A DNA stretch of 17,403 bases from Stramenopiles sp. TOSAG23-3 (lineage: Eukaryota; Sar): the NCBI GenBank assembly GCA_900128585.1, contig LT642236.1:1-17403 (forward strand). Direction: 5' to 3'. Made by a program: the position numbers and the translations under genes. This document shows positions 1 to 9,369 of the stretch, one piece after another; the stretch's first letter is position 1; the number at the start of each line of letters is the position of its first letter. Under the pieces are notes generated by a model. That model was not told the DNA's origin. It worked only from the letters and a program-made list of their open reading frames with translations, and did not search any database.

Positions 1-2
1 CC

Positions 3-3000
3 GAAGCCATATTTACAGCCGGGGATCCCCTTGTCGAAGGGCAGGACGCTTTGAAATATACCGCTTGTCGTGATGGAGTCTCTTTATTTTATTTGCTTCG
101 TAAATCTATACGGACAGATCATCCATTGACACTAGAAGATATTAGTGAGCACATATTTAACTTTTTGATTAATAGCACGATTCGGAATTGGTCAGAGAGA
201 GTACTATGGTTCTGCAATGTTTGCAAAATAAAATGTAGGGATGATGGTCTTTGTGGTCAAATTATTGAGTTAGTTCATTACGTTTCGAACGAAGTTTGCA
301 AGAACGAACTATTCCTAAATATACAAAAAGGTGTTGGAACCCTCATTAAATCGTTCCCGACCAACAATTATGTAGTTGGTGCTCTGCCGGACATATTCCC
401 GTTCATACAGAATAACCCATCGTTTGTTGACAGAATGGACGTTTTAATAGCAAGAGATAGAAGGAATGAAACATCGTTGCTATGGGAGCGTACGAAGCAA
501 CTTTCCAGACTATTAGTTTTGTATTTCCGAAATACTTCAGGTCATTTAATACGGCTGCAGAAGTCAACTCGAATTCAAGAATGTCTTGGAACTAATGCAA
601 GGTCTATGCGAGCAGTAATTTCTATTTTTGAAAGAATTGATGAATCGATATTTCATGTATGTTGCAAATCCAATGTCGCTTCTGATCACTTAACCGATGG
701 TTTCAAAGATTTGTTTGAAAGTCGCGACAGCCTGTTACAATATTTACACAAGTCTTGCAACAGTAAGGTTTCATTATTGAGCCCCACATCATTGTTTTAT
801 TTGCGTCGTTTGGGGAAAACTATTAGATCAATAGAGAACAAAACATTACCCGGGATGCCATTATCGTGCAGAAAAATTTGGAAAAAATTGAATACCGCTG
901 TAGCGTCGACATGTTCCATGTTCGTGGAAGACTTAACGGGAACACAAGGAATGAATTTATTTGTAAAAAATCGACTTTGGACGTATGGAGGACACCCAAT
1001 TGTACCTGCAAACGAAAACTTGTACATCGCATTAGGAGTGCTTAAGAAAATAGATTGGCGAAAGCAAATTTCAGATATGGAAGCTCTTTCTATAGAGGAC
1101 TTAATTGAGAGCAAGTCTAGGTTCATTTTCAATGACTTTGAGACTAGGAGAGAGTCCGTGCAAGGCATTTGCAGTTTAGAATGGGCAAGCTTAGGAAATG
1201 ATAACACAATAAATTCTTCAGTAATCACTGGCACACTGTCTTCCAAAACTAGCAACAAACGCACTGAATTAACAGACGCACTTAGTTCTGTTTCCTATAA
1301 ATACGATGATGGCCCTCAATTGTATTTTCAAACCGGCGATATCGCGATGAAAAATTTGCTGAAAGCTTGGGCAGATATTAATTTGTGGAGTTTGGCTGAT
1401 GTAGAGTGTCTATGCCAAGAATCTAGGTTAGTTTCAGAGTTGCTACAATTACAGAACTGGGTGAATTTGGGAATATGTGCATCGAATCAGGAAGAAGATT
1501 TGTCACAAAAACAGGAAGGGTTTTTGAAACAGCTTTTGATAAATTTGCAATCATTTATACACGCATCGCTTTCATATTCTAGTTTCGATTCAATTAAATT
1601 GAGCCCGTACCAGCATTTACAGTGGTCTTTTGTTGAAAATCATAAGATGAAACTATTACATGTTGAGAAAATGTTGAGATTAACACTACCTTCGATTGTG
1701 CACAATTTTCATCAATCTTTATGGAACGTTTTCACATTCGACACCAACAAAAAACAATGGTCTTTGCCTTACGAAAGTATCCCCAAGACTGTTCGAGACT
1801 CGCGCGAAAAGAATATCGATGAGATAGGAGTGGGAAGACTTTCTCAAAATATCTTGCACAAGGCCATGCGTATTGGTGGATTGAATGACATCAATGCCAC
1901 TGTGCTTCTGGATGCAGAGGCAAAATCTTACTTCTACAAAAAATCGCTACAAATAAGCACAAACCGAACGGATTACTCTTTGACCTTTGAAACCTCCTGT
2001 CAATGGCAAATGTTTCTGTCCACCATATGTTATTGCACCAAAAATATTGAATTGCGTGGCCGGGTTTTGCAATGGCAACGAGTCGAAACAAGTTGGAAAA
2101 TTGTTTCAGAAACATTGCAAGAGTTTCAGGATTCTCGGTTAAAGAAAGCAGGGCCTAATTTAGTGTTTAAATGCTTCGAGTTTTTACATACACTTCCACC
2201 CCAACCAGAGTCTGTTGCCAAGGCATGGGTGTATCTGGGCCTTCTCCGTATTATGTTATTGCTTCCTTCGTCTCCATTGGATCCTTCGCAAAAGCAGGCA
2301 TTGAAAAAAGAATCCAACAATGCGCGAAAAGGCAAACTGGAGCACATTTTAGACGTTAAAGAATCGTCTGAGAAAGTGTGGAGTGGAGGTATCGCAGCAA
2401 ATGATCCATTAGCCGTTGAAATCAAAATCAGTTTAGAGAATATCTTCAATACGAACAAAACGCTCCAGGAAAAAATAGTTTATCGACCGTCACATGGCTC
2501 ATCGTTTGTGGAATTGTATCATGATCTGCACTCAGCATCAAACAATTTATTTGGAGAGGGAAAAATCTTAGACATTTTCGACTATTTGCAAGAGAAAGCT
2601 TATGTTACAAAGTCCGTTGAATCTGTAGAAGAAACGTGGCAGTCTACTTCAAATCAGTTTATAAAGCAGACAAGCTCCAAATATGCCCCTTTTGAGGATG
2701 TGACGGTTCCCGTCCTTACAGCCATGTACTATGTAAAGCATGGTGTGAGACTCTTCGCACTCCATTGCAGAAACTCGCTTCATCATGGGGATAAATACCA
2801 CGAATTATTCCAGAGTATGGCTTTGCTACCAAGTGAAGTGGTTACAAAACAACTGGACGCTAAGACAGTTACCGATTATAGCCATGAGTACAGAGTAGGA
2901 ACTCTACACGTAGCACTACTGCGAAGCTGGCTACAAACTAGGGGTAAAAATAGGAGGCATGCTGCTAATACTGCACAATTACTACATTCTGTATTTTCGG

Positions 3001-6000
3001 AATATATAACAGCATGGAAAGAAGAAAATGCGGCAAAGGAATCAGAGCAGGCCCAGTCCTCCAATATATACAAATTTAAAGATGACCAAACCAACGCTGA
3101 GCTAGTCGAAGAGAACGAGTTTAAATCTTTTTTCCCGACGATATATGATAGCGAGGCACAGGACGAGCTGCCTGATAAAAGTGCGAAAGCCAGTAAGAGA
3201 AGTGTTACAGTATCGGAAGAGGATATGGCCCTGATATGGAAGGTTTACTCTTCCAGCTATGATAGAGACACACTGTATCATCCGGACAAAATCAAACTGT
3301 TTAGGGCGATGGCAATAAACCGCTCTGGGCAAATTTTATCCTCGCTTGTGACCAATAATGATTTTGAAACAGCGAGCAGAATCCCGTCTCCTGTAGCAAT
3401 TTATACAATTTCAAAGCATGCAAATAAATTATCTCTTGTTCACGATGAATTGGGTAGCAGTTCGTTCGAAGAATTTCATTGGATGTCAAATCCCCAGGAG
3501 ATTCTGAATATAATGCCTGTATTGCACGGACTAATTTTCAAGGTCAAGAAGCTCCTGGACCTTTGGCCAGGGAATAATATACTCCTTGATATTGCGCGAA
3601 CGGCAGATAGAATTCTTAGATTGCCCACGTCGTCCTCAATGTTTCAAGTCCTTTCAAAAGTTGAAAACTTAACTAGGGTGTGTCAATTGTGGCAGCAAGT
3701 AACGAGGAAAGAAGATAGTCTGAACATAGAATTATCATCTATTTCTAAACTCATTATAAAATGGAGGAAGCACGAAATTAACTGTTGGTCAAATCTCCTT
3801 GAATATCAAGACAATTGTATGTTAAAGAAAGGACTAAAATGGTGGTTTCATCTTTATGGCCTGCTTTCAAACAACTCCTATAACGGTGGGAGTGAGGAAA
3901 ACCTCTCTATGAATGAGTGGATTGTAAAGGAAGCTAAACCACCAGTTGATTCGCCATGGAAAGATGTATATGATGCGTTAGATTCATTCATCAGGACATC
4001 GCCACTTGGGGAGTTCAGACTTCGCCTCGAAATGCTAAAGAGATTTAGTGACCAGTGCCACATGGAGGCAGAATCAAATTTTTGTCCAGCGAAGAAGAGA
4101 GTTGGCAACTTTTTATTCCATCTATGTCGTTATCATTCCCAGCACATTGCGCTTGTTGATGATTTAATTAAGACTAGGCGCCAACCAATGGAAAAGAAAT
4201 TGATAGATCACGTAAAACTAAGTAAATGGGATGAACAGTCATATTACTCCTTGAAAGAATCTGCTGAAAAATCTCACCGGACTCTGTTCCGAATTGTAAG
4301 AGAGTACAAGAAAATTCTGGAACTGCCCGTGGCCCCATTTATTGATCAACATGTAAATTCGAACGAAGGAGCCGGCGGAGTGGATAATTTTCAAGACCTG
4401 CGAGTAGATGACACTCGATACAAAAGTGAACTAAAAAATCACAATTCAGAGGAATTGATTCCCAGGATGGACGATATAAAGTTAGACGGAAGCACTTTCC
4501 TCCCCCGTCTTCCTAAAATTTGCCATGTGATGAAAAAAGAGTTTGATCAAATTAGGAACGATGGGCTTAAAAACAACGCCCCAGACATATTTACTAACAC
4601 GTTAATTTCGAAGTCAAAAAGTTTAGCATCAAATAACCACAAGGGCAACAATAAATTGATAAAAAAACGCGCCTTAGTTTTTCTCTTAAAGACTTTAAAA
4701 GAAGAAGGACTGAAAAATGGCATATTGTCATTGCCAAAACATATGTTTGATTCATCCTTACTGTATGAGATATCCGTCGGAGAGGAATCTCTGTATCAGT
4801 TGGAACCTTTTAAATCCGCGGAGGACTATTTTTATAAAAACTTGTTGCACATGCAAAGGTTTCGTTTAAGTGCAACTTCAGCTGCTCCACACCCGGATAT
4901 AAGTGGCCTGGAAGTAAAACTGATGAGAGGGTTTTCGGAAAATATTCTTATAATGGTATTGAGACAGCGTCACCACATTCTTGCGTGCCAAACACCATTC
5001 AAAACGATGAAGAATTATATTACTGCGTTGAGTTCCTTGGGTGCAAATGATATGATTTTAGGCGCGAGGGAGGCTATAAAGTACACAAAGATAATATGCT
5101 GTTGTAACGAGTTTCGGCAAAAATTAGAAGATTTTTTATTGGTTGCCAGCGAAATGCAAAAGAGCAACTTCAGCAACGGTCTAAAATCAGTTGTAAACGA
5201 TTTGGAAGGGCTGTCAAAACATTTGGATGACGTTATTAAAGGTTTTGAAGGAAATTTTCTGCATGGTGTTGGATCGGAGAGCAAATCGATATTTATATAT
5301 AACGCAAAGGCAGTTTCTCAGTTATGCGCGGCAGCTATACGTGTACATGAAACAGCAGATGCATGCACAAAAGTGCAGCTTTTTGCTGGACACATTTTGG
5401 ACCCACAACTGCGTAAAATTGTAAGCTCTTTCAGGGAAATAATTACGTTGACTGCAGAAGACAACATCCCCAAAACCTCGACACAAAAAATTCCTGTTGC
5501 GGAATTCGACGCATTTGTGTCTAATTGCTTAATTAAATTCCAAAATTGTAAGAAAGATGCCGCTGTGAAGGGTACGAAGACACTTGGTTCTTCCCAGAGC
5601 GTAGCCCTTCAGACATCAAAAACATTAAATCTTGAGGGCATTGTTATCGAGTTCGAAACATTATTGCTCAAGCTTACCTCTCAACCCGCTAATATATTAA
5701 CACCGCTTGTCACAATGTTGTCTGTAAGCACAAATTGCTTTTCCGAGACCTTGAACAAATCATTGTACACCTACAGAAGTTTCAATAAGTTGCTCTATGT
5801 ATTATTGAGAATTTTTCGGACTCTATCAGCTCGAGGGTTTTGCTCCCCTCCTGAGGATGTCAAGAGCGAAGACGAAGACGGCGGCGATGATGGCGATTGC
5901 GACGGGACGGGCATGGCCGAAGGCTCTGGTGAACAAGACGTTACGGATGAAATTGAGGACGAAGACCAGATTTTGGGCCTTCAAGGAGAGGAGCAAAGTA

Positions 6001-8477
6001 AGGAGTCCGAAGATAACAAAGACGAAAAATCAGAAGGTGTTGAAATGAGTACAGATTTTGATGGTCAATTAGAAGATATAAACGACGACAAACCAGAAGA
6101 AGATGGTTCGGAAAACGATAGCGACGAGGAAGAAGTCGATCGGGAGATGAATGATATGGATGATGATGATATGGATGTTATTGATGAAAAAATGTGGAAC
6201 GATGAAGAGGATGACGACACCAAAGATCAAGATGAAAAATTTGAGAAAGATGCCCCCATGGACTCGGCAGAACAGGATGAAATGAGGGACGCTGCTGATG
6301 GTGATAAAGACGAGGCTGACAACGAAGAAAACGAGGCTGGGGACGACGACGCCAAAGAAAAACTTGATGTCGAAGAAGGTGGGGAGTCGGACTTGGATCG
6401 GGACAAAATCAACGAAGCAGATAACGAGGAAGAAGCACACGATGTACCTTTACAGGAACAAGAGCAAGACGGTGAAAGTGACATCGAAGAAGAAGTCGAA
6501 TTATCGAAAGAGATTCAGTCTGATGCAGAAAGTGGCGAAGACAGTGGTGAGGACGTAGAAAATGAGGATGTTGTAAACGAAGATGTTGTTATGGAAGACA
6601 GTCCGGACCCAAGTCTTTCCGGAGAAGATGACCCCAAGGATGGCGACGTTGAGATGGAAGAGATGGAAGACCCGGAACAAAACGACGAAGACGACAATAG
6701 CGACGGTGAATTGCAAAAGCCACTAGGAAATGATGCGGCAGATAACATGGATGTTGACAACGCTGAAGACGATACGCAGATGAACAGCGCTGGTACTGGA
6801 GCCGCAGAGACTGACTCCAACGATCCGAAAGACGATGAGACCCAAGCAGAAAAGGTTGAAAACGATGACGCAAAGAAAGAGAAGCCAGAAGATAATTCCG
6901 TTTCAAATGGAGCTAGCAATTCGTCTGAAATGAACGAAGATGCTAGCAACACTGGTGATTCATGGAAGCAAGCAACTTCGCCGTTTGAGATGCAAAACAC
7001 CGAAAACAGACAAAATGAGAACTCTGATCAAAACGAGCCAAACCCGTACCGAAACCCGGGGAATGCCGAAAAAGAGTGGCACCGGCGGCTTGACATGGTT
7101 GACGAGACGTTGCCGGAGGAGGAGGTGGAATCGGAAGTGAACCCTGTGAAGTCGGCTGAATATAAGTTTGATCAGTCAAATTTGCAAAGTGAGGATTTGG
7201 ACCCTGTGAAACAGGTGTTAGCCCCAAACAATGCTGAGCAAGCAGAGAAAGTATCCGAAGATATGGAGGCTGTCGATGAGGAAGACGGCAAACAAAACCT
7301 ACCGTTGGAAGACACTGCAAAGCAAAACAAAGATAGCAAGCATAATGGGGAAAACGACAATTCATCAAAATCAGCTTGGTCTGAAACTGTAAATGAAGCC
7401 GAGACCAAAGAAGAAGACGACGAAGTTGACGAAAGCGACACCGAAACGACCTTTGCGAAAGATCAGCAACAGGAGAAAGAGGATGGCCCGGATGTTGTAG
7501 AAGGAAAAGACACTTCTGATGATGACGAGAAAGACGAGGACGAAGTAGGTTGTGAACCCGACGAAAAGTTAAGCACTGCTCATGATGCGTCTTCGTCAAC
7601 GAGAAATGGGTATGAACTGTATTCCGCCATGTCAGCAAAAACTGCGGAAGCGTCGTCGCGACTTTGCGAACAGCTCCGATTGATTCTTGAGCCTACTCTC
7701 ACTACTAAATTTTGCGGTGACTATCGAACTGGCAAGAGGATCAACATGAGAAAGATAATACCGTACATTGCATCGTCGTTCAAAAAGGATAAAATCTGGC
7801 TGCGGAGGAAAAAACCGAGCAAAAGAGAGTATCAAATAGCAATTGTAATCGACGACTCTAATTCTATGGCGTCTTCACAATCCAAGACAGCAAGCCCAGG
7901 AACAGTCGCATGCGAAGCCCTTGTAACACTTGCAAATGCCATGACGAGACTGGAAGTTGGCGACATCGCTGTGGCATCGTTTGGCGAAACAACGAAATTT
8001 TTGCATAATTTTCAGACCCCGTTCAGTGTTGCAGCTGCTGCTTCGGCACTTGAACAATTTACATTTAGGCAACGAAGTTCTCCAATGACTGACTGCATTA
8101 AGTCAATACACGAGCACTTTATTGACGCCCAAAAAAGAGGAGGGTCGAGACTTGTTGAATACCAACAAATTAGTTTTGTTGTGACGGACGCAATTTTTGA
8201 TGATGATGCGAGGGAAAAGGTCCCCCATTGGATTAGAAAAGCAACGGAGCACGGTCAATTGATTGTAATGATTATGATTGACAAAGAAGGCGAGGGCACG
8301 CGAACGGGCGTTGCCTCTATTAAAAGAGTAAAATATGTGAAGGGTAAGCCGACTCTAGTTCATTATCTCGAAAATTACCCATTCCCATATTTCATTATAG
8401 TCCAAGATGTGGAAGCAATCCCAGAGGTGCTATCCGATGCGTTACGACAGTGGTTTCAAATGCTTAATCAGGATTGA
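3..8477 (+). CDS. MDN1: Midasin (MDN1/REA1), C-terminal part, 5' partial
   Basis: Midasin is a very large dynein-like AAA+ ATPase of the nucleolus and nucleoplasm. It pulls Ytm1/WDR12 and Rsa4/NLE1 off pre-60S particles during ribosome assembly. The frame is open to the left edge (first whole codon at 3), and there is no start codon at position 51, only an internal TTG, so the N-terminal AAA ring is outside the window. Seen here: a long, mostly helical linker (to about 5840); a strongly acidic Asp/Glu-rich region (about 5850-7580) containing family-type motifs such as GTGMAEGSGEQDVTDEIEDE (about 5910), VIDEKMW (about 6180) and NPYRNPGNAEKEWHRRL (7041); then the conserved run-in RTGKRINMRKIIPYIAS (about 7729) and the C-terminal MIDAS/VWA domain. 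The metal site is visible as D-D-S-N-S (7851-7865), Thr at 8088 and Asp in VVTDA (8187). The end FPYFIIVQDVEAIPEVLSDA is typical of the family. The whole stretch is one exon ending in TGA. Identification is firm; the exact domain edges are estimates. Confidence 0.96.
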   Translation, partial: EAIFTAGDPLVEGQDALKYTACRDGVSLFYLLRKSIRTDHPLTLEDISEHIFNFLINSTIRNWSERVLWFCNVCKIKCRDDGLCGQIIELVHYVSNEVCKNELFLNIQKGVGTLIKSFPTNNYVVGALPDIFPFIQNNPSFVDRMDVLIARDRRNETSLLWERTKQLSRLLVLYFRNTSGHLIRLQKSTRIQECLGTNARSMRAVISIFERIDESIFHVCCKSNVASDHLTDGFKDLFESRDSLLQYLHKSCNSKVSLLSPTSLFYLRRLGKTIRSIENKTLPGMPLSCRKIWKKLNTAVASTCSMFVEDLTGTQGMNLFVKNRLWTYGGHPIVPANENLYIALGVLKKIDWRKQISDMEALSIEDLIESKSRFIFNDFETRRESVQGICSLEWASLGNDNTINSSVITGTLSSKTSNKRTELTDALSSVSYKYDDGPQLYFQTGDIAMKNLLKAWADINLWSLADVECLCQESRLVSELLQLQNWVNLGICASNQEEDLSQKQEGFLKQLLINLQSFIHASLSYSSFDSIKLSPYQHLQWSFVENHKMKLLHVEKMLRLTLPSIVHNFHQSLWNVFTFDTNKKQWSLPYESIPKTVRDSREKNIDEIGVGRLSQNILHKAMRIGGLNDINATVLLDAEAKSYFYKKSLQISTNRTDYSLTFETSCQWQMFLSTICYCTKNIELRGRVLQWQRVETSWKIVSETLQEFQDSRLKKAGPNLVFKCFEFLHTLPPQPESVAKAWVYLGLLRIMLLLPSSPLDPSQKQALKKESNNARKGKLEHILDVKESSEKVWSGGIAANDPLAVEIKISLENIFNTNKTLQEKIVYRPSHGSSFVELYHDLHSASNNLFGEGKILDIFDYLQEKAYVTKSVESVEETWQSTSNQFIKQTSSKYAPFEDVTVPVLTAMYYVKHGVRLFALHCRNSLHHGDKYHELFQSMALLPSEVVTKQLDAKTVTDYSHEYRVGTLHVALLRSWLQTRGKNRRHAANTAQLLHSVFSEYITAWKEENAAKESEQAQSSNIYKFKDDQTNAELVEENEFKSFFPTIYDSEAQDELPDKSAKASKRSVTVSEEDMALIWKVYSSSYDRDTLYHPDKIKLFRAMAINRSGQILSSLVTNNDFETASRIPSPVAIYTISKHANKLSLVHDELGSSSFEEFHWMSNPQEILNIMPVLHGLIFKVKKLLDLWPGNNILLDIARTADRILRLPTSSSMFQVLSKVENLTRVCQLWQQVTRKEDSLNIELSSISKLIIKWRKHEINCWSNLLEYQDNCMLKKGLKWWFHLYGLLSNNSYNGGSEENLSMNEWIVKEAKPPVDSPWKDVYDALDSFIRTSPLGEFRLRLEMLKRFSDQCHMEAESNFCPAKKRVGNFLFHLCRYHSQHIALVDDLIKTRRQPMEKKLIDHVKLSKWDEQSYYSLKESAEKSHRTLFRIVREYKKILELPVAPFIDQHVNSNEGAGGVDNFQDLRVDDTRYKSELKNHNSEELIPRMDDIKLDGSTFLPRLPKICHVMKKEFDQIRNDGLKNNAPDIFTNTLISKSKSLASNNHKGNNKLIKKRALVFLLKTLKEEGLKNGILSLPKHMFDSSLLYEISVGEESLYQLEPFKSAEDYFYKNLLHMQRFRLSATSAAPHPDISGLEVKLMRGFSENILIMVLRQRHHILACQTPFKTMKNYITALSSLGANDMILGAREAIKYTKIICCCNEFRQKLEDFLLVASEMQKSNFSNGLKSVVNDLEGLSKHLDDVIKGFEGNFLHGVGSESKSIFIYNAKAVSQLCAAAIRVHETADACTKVQLFAGHILDPQLRKIVSSFREIITLTAEDNIPKTSTQKIPVAEFDAFVSNCLIKFQNCKKDAAVKGTKTLGSSQSVALQTSKTLNLEGIVIEFETLLLKLTSQPANILTPLVTMLSVSTNCFSETLNKSLYTYRSFNKLLYVLLRIFRTLSARGFCSPPEDVKSEDEDGGDDGDCDGTGMAEGSGEQDVTDEIEDEDQILGLQGEEQSKESEDNKDEKSEGVEMSTDFDGQLEDINDDKPEEDGSENDSDEEEVDREMNDMDDDDMDVIDEKMWNDEEDDDTKDQDEKFEKDAPMDSAEQDEMRDAADGDKDEADNEENEAGDDDAKEKLDVEEGGESDLDRDKINEADNEEEAHDVPLQEQEQDGESDIEEEVELSKEIQSDAESGEDSGEDVENEDVVNEDVVMEDSPDPSLSGEDDPKDGDVEMEEMEDPEQNDEDDNSDGELQKPLGNDAADNMDVDNAEDDTQMNSAGTGAAETDSNDPKDDETQAEKVENDDAKKEKPEDNSVSNGASNSSEMNEDASNTGDSWKQATSPFEMQNTENRQNENSDQNEPNPYRNPGNAEKEWHRRLDMVDETLPEEEVESEVNPVKSAEYKFDQSNLQSEDLDPVKQVLAPNNAEQAEKVSEDMEAVDEEDGKQNLPLEDTAKQNKDSKHNGENDNSSKSAWSETVNEAETKEEDDEVDESDTETTFAKDQQQEKEDGPDVVEGKDTSDDDEKDEDEVGCEPDEKLSTAHDASSSTRNGYELYSAMSAKTAEASSRLCEQLRLILEPTLTTKFCGDYRTGKRINMRKIIPYIASSFKKDKIWLRRKKPSKREYQIAIVIDDSNSMASSQSKTASPGTVACEALVTLANAMTRLEVGDIAVASFGETTKFLHNFQTPFSVAAAASALEQFTFRQRSSPMTDCIKSIHEHFIDAQKRGGSRLVEYQQISFVVTDAIFDDDAREKVPHWIRKATEHGQLIVMIMIDKEGEGTRTGVASIKRVKYVKGKPTLVHYLENYPFPYFIIVQDVEAIPEVLSDALRQWFQMLNQD

Positions 8478-8580
8478 ATCAACAACAAACACGGAGTATT
8501 ATAAAAACAAATTATATAGTATGTTTTAAGACTCTCAAAAAAGAAAAGAAAAAAGAAGGTAAAACCGTTCAAGAACCCAA

Positions 8581-9252
8581 CAAAAAAATGGCTGATATTT
8601 AAGGTAATTAAAATTTATCTTCCTCATATACCGCGAAAATGAATCTACTCCTTTTGTCCATTAAAGGTTTACGCTCCTTCATGTACTGCGAACTTATCTC
8701 TACTGTTGTGATTTAGTAATCAATATGCCCTTGTCACTTAGTCTTGACTATCATTCAAAAACAAGAAAATTGGCTGTTGTTTAACTCATTTGTACTCCAT
8801 GCATGATCCGAATCGGTGTGTGGAATTGCATCGATGTCAAAAGACCAATCGTCAACTTCCTCATCCAATGTCTCACTCGTAGATGAATCATTCCCTGTGT
8901 AATTTTCCAAGCAGCGGCGTGAATGTTTTAAAGGATCTCGTTGTCTGTCGTTAAATGAAAAGAAAGGCAAACATGATGCATGTCGTTAATGCGTTAAAAC
9001 AAAATTATGGCTGTTATTTAAGAGTAATTAACGTATGATATGATATGTCCCATAGTGCGAACTGAATTCTAAAAAACAAACAAGAAAATTGGCTGTTATC
9101 TAAGTATTTAAGCGATAAGATAATTAAAACAAGAAAATTGGCTGTTATTTAAGTCAAGATAATTAAAATTAATGTACCGCGAACTGAAATCTAATGTTAA
9201 TACGTTTCAACGTTTAAATTTAAAAAAGAAAATCGGCTGTTATTTAAGTGAG
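8581..9252 (+). repeat. Decayed tandem array of a repeat unit of about 70 bp
   Basis: The unit has two boxes. Box A is close to GAAAATTGGCTGTTATTTAA. Box B is close to AATTAATGTACCGCGAACTG followed by AAATCTA. Copies all lie on the plus strand: 8581-8650 (A+B), 8681-8708 (B only), 8755-8800 (A plus a decayed B), 8995-9070 (A+B), 9076-9127 (A only, then AATTAAAA), 9126-9196 (A+B, best preserved), and 9219-9252 (A only). Spacing is irregular, and a coding fragment of about 200 bp sits between the third and fourth copies. The array fills the gap between the 3' ends of midasin and the convergent transporter gene. A further copy lies at 17110-17180, so this is a dispersed family and not just a local satellite. 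No terminal inverted repeats or target-site duplications were recognised. Confidence 0.85.
8755..8985 (-). CDS. Short coding fragment of an unknown repeated family, copy 1
   Basis: The minus-strand frame is open from just after a TAA (8986-8988) to a TGA at 8755-8757, about 76 codons, and contains no ATG. It includes NDRQRDPLKHSRRCLEN near its start, then an acidic, Ser/Asp-rich tail. The DRQRxPLKxxxRCLEN block is repeated in the same frame on the plus strand at the right end of the window (about 17346-17400), with most base changes either silent or conservative at the protein level. The last codons (Asn-Asn-Ser-Gln-Phe-Ser-Cys-Phe-stop) are encoded by the box A repeat read backwards. The stretch before the block is pyrimidine-rich and ends in CAG, so it may be an exon behind a 3' splice site. 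It could equally be a gene relic. I do not recognise the family and assign no function. Confidence 0.45.
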   Translation of the reverse strand, partial: RHASCLPFFSFNDRQRDPLKHSRRCLENYTGNDSSTSETLDEEVDDWSFDIDAIPHTDSDHAWSTNELNNSQFSCF

Positions 9253-9268
9253 TGAAAATGAAAATTAT

Positions 9269-9281
9269 ACGCGTAACGCGT
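9269..9281. promoter_or_regulatory. Two adjacent ACGCGT hexamers
   Basis: ACGCGT occurs at 9269-9274 and again at 9276-9281, one base apart, inside AT-rich DNA about 90 bp beyond the stop codon of the transporter gene and just after the last box A repeat. In fungi this hexamer is the MluI cell-cycle box bound by MBF. Here it lies at the 3' ends of two convergent genes, so a promoter role is doubtful and the resemblance may be chance. Confidence 0.15.
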
Positions 9282-9369
9282 AATATTTTTTTTATAAAAA
9301 AATCTTATAATCTCTTACTTTTCACATAAAATTCAAAATCGCTTCTCTCTTTTCCTGTTTTAATTCTCT

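Noticed and set aside
21-30. Perfect palindrome GGGGATCCCC
   Set aside because: It lies within midasin coding sequence (Gly-Asp-Pro) and is short enough to be chance.
51-53. Apparent start of midasin at a TTG
   Set aside because: The frame continues upstream to the window edge and residue context is internal to the protein; the gene is simply cut by the window.
6069-7638. Several long minus-strand frames rich in Ser, Phe or Val
   Set aside because: They are antisense shadows of the Asp/Glu codon repeats in midasin's acidic region and have repeat-driven composition.
8581-9252. CRISPR-like reading of the repeated boxes
   Set aside because: Spacing is irregular, copies are degenerate and partial, the host is a eukaryote, and no cas genes are present.
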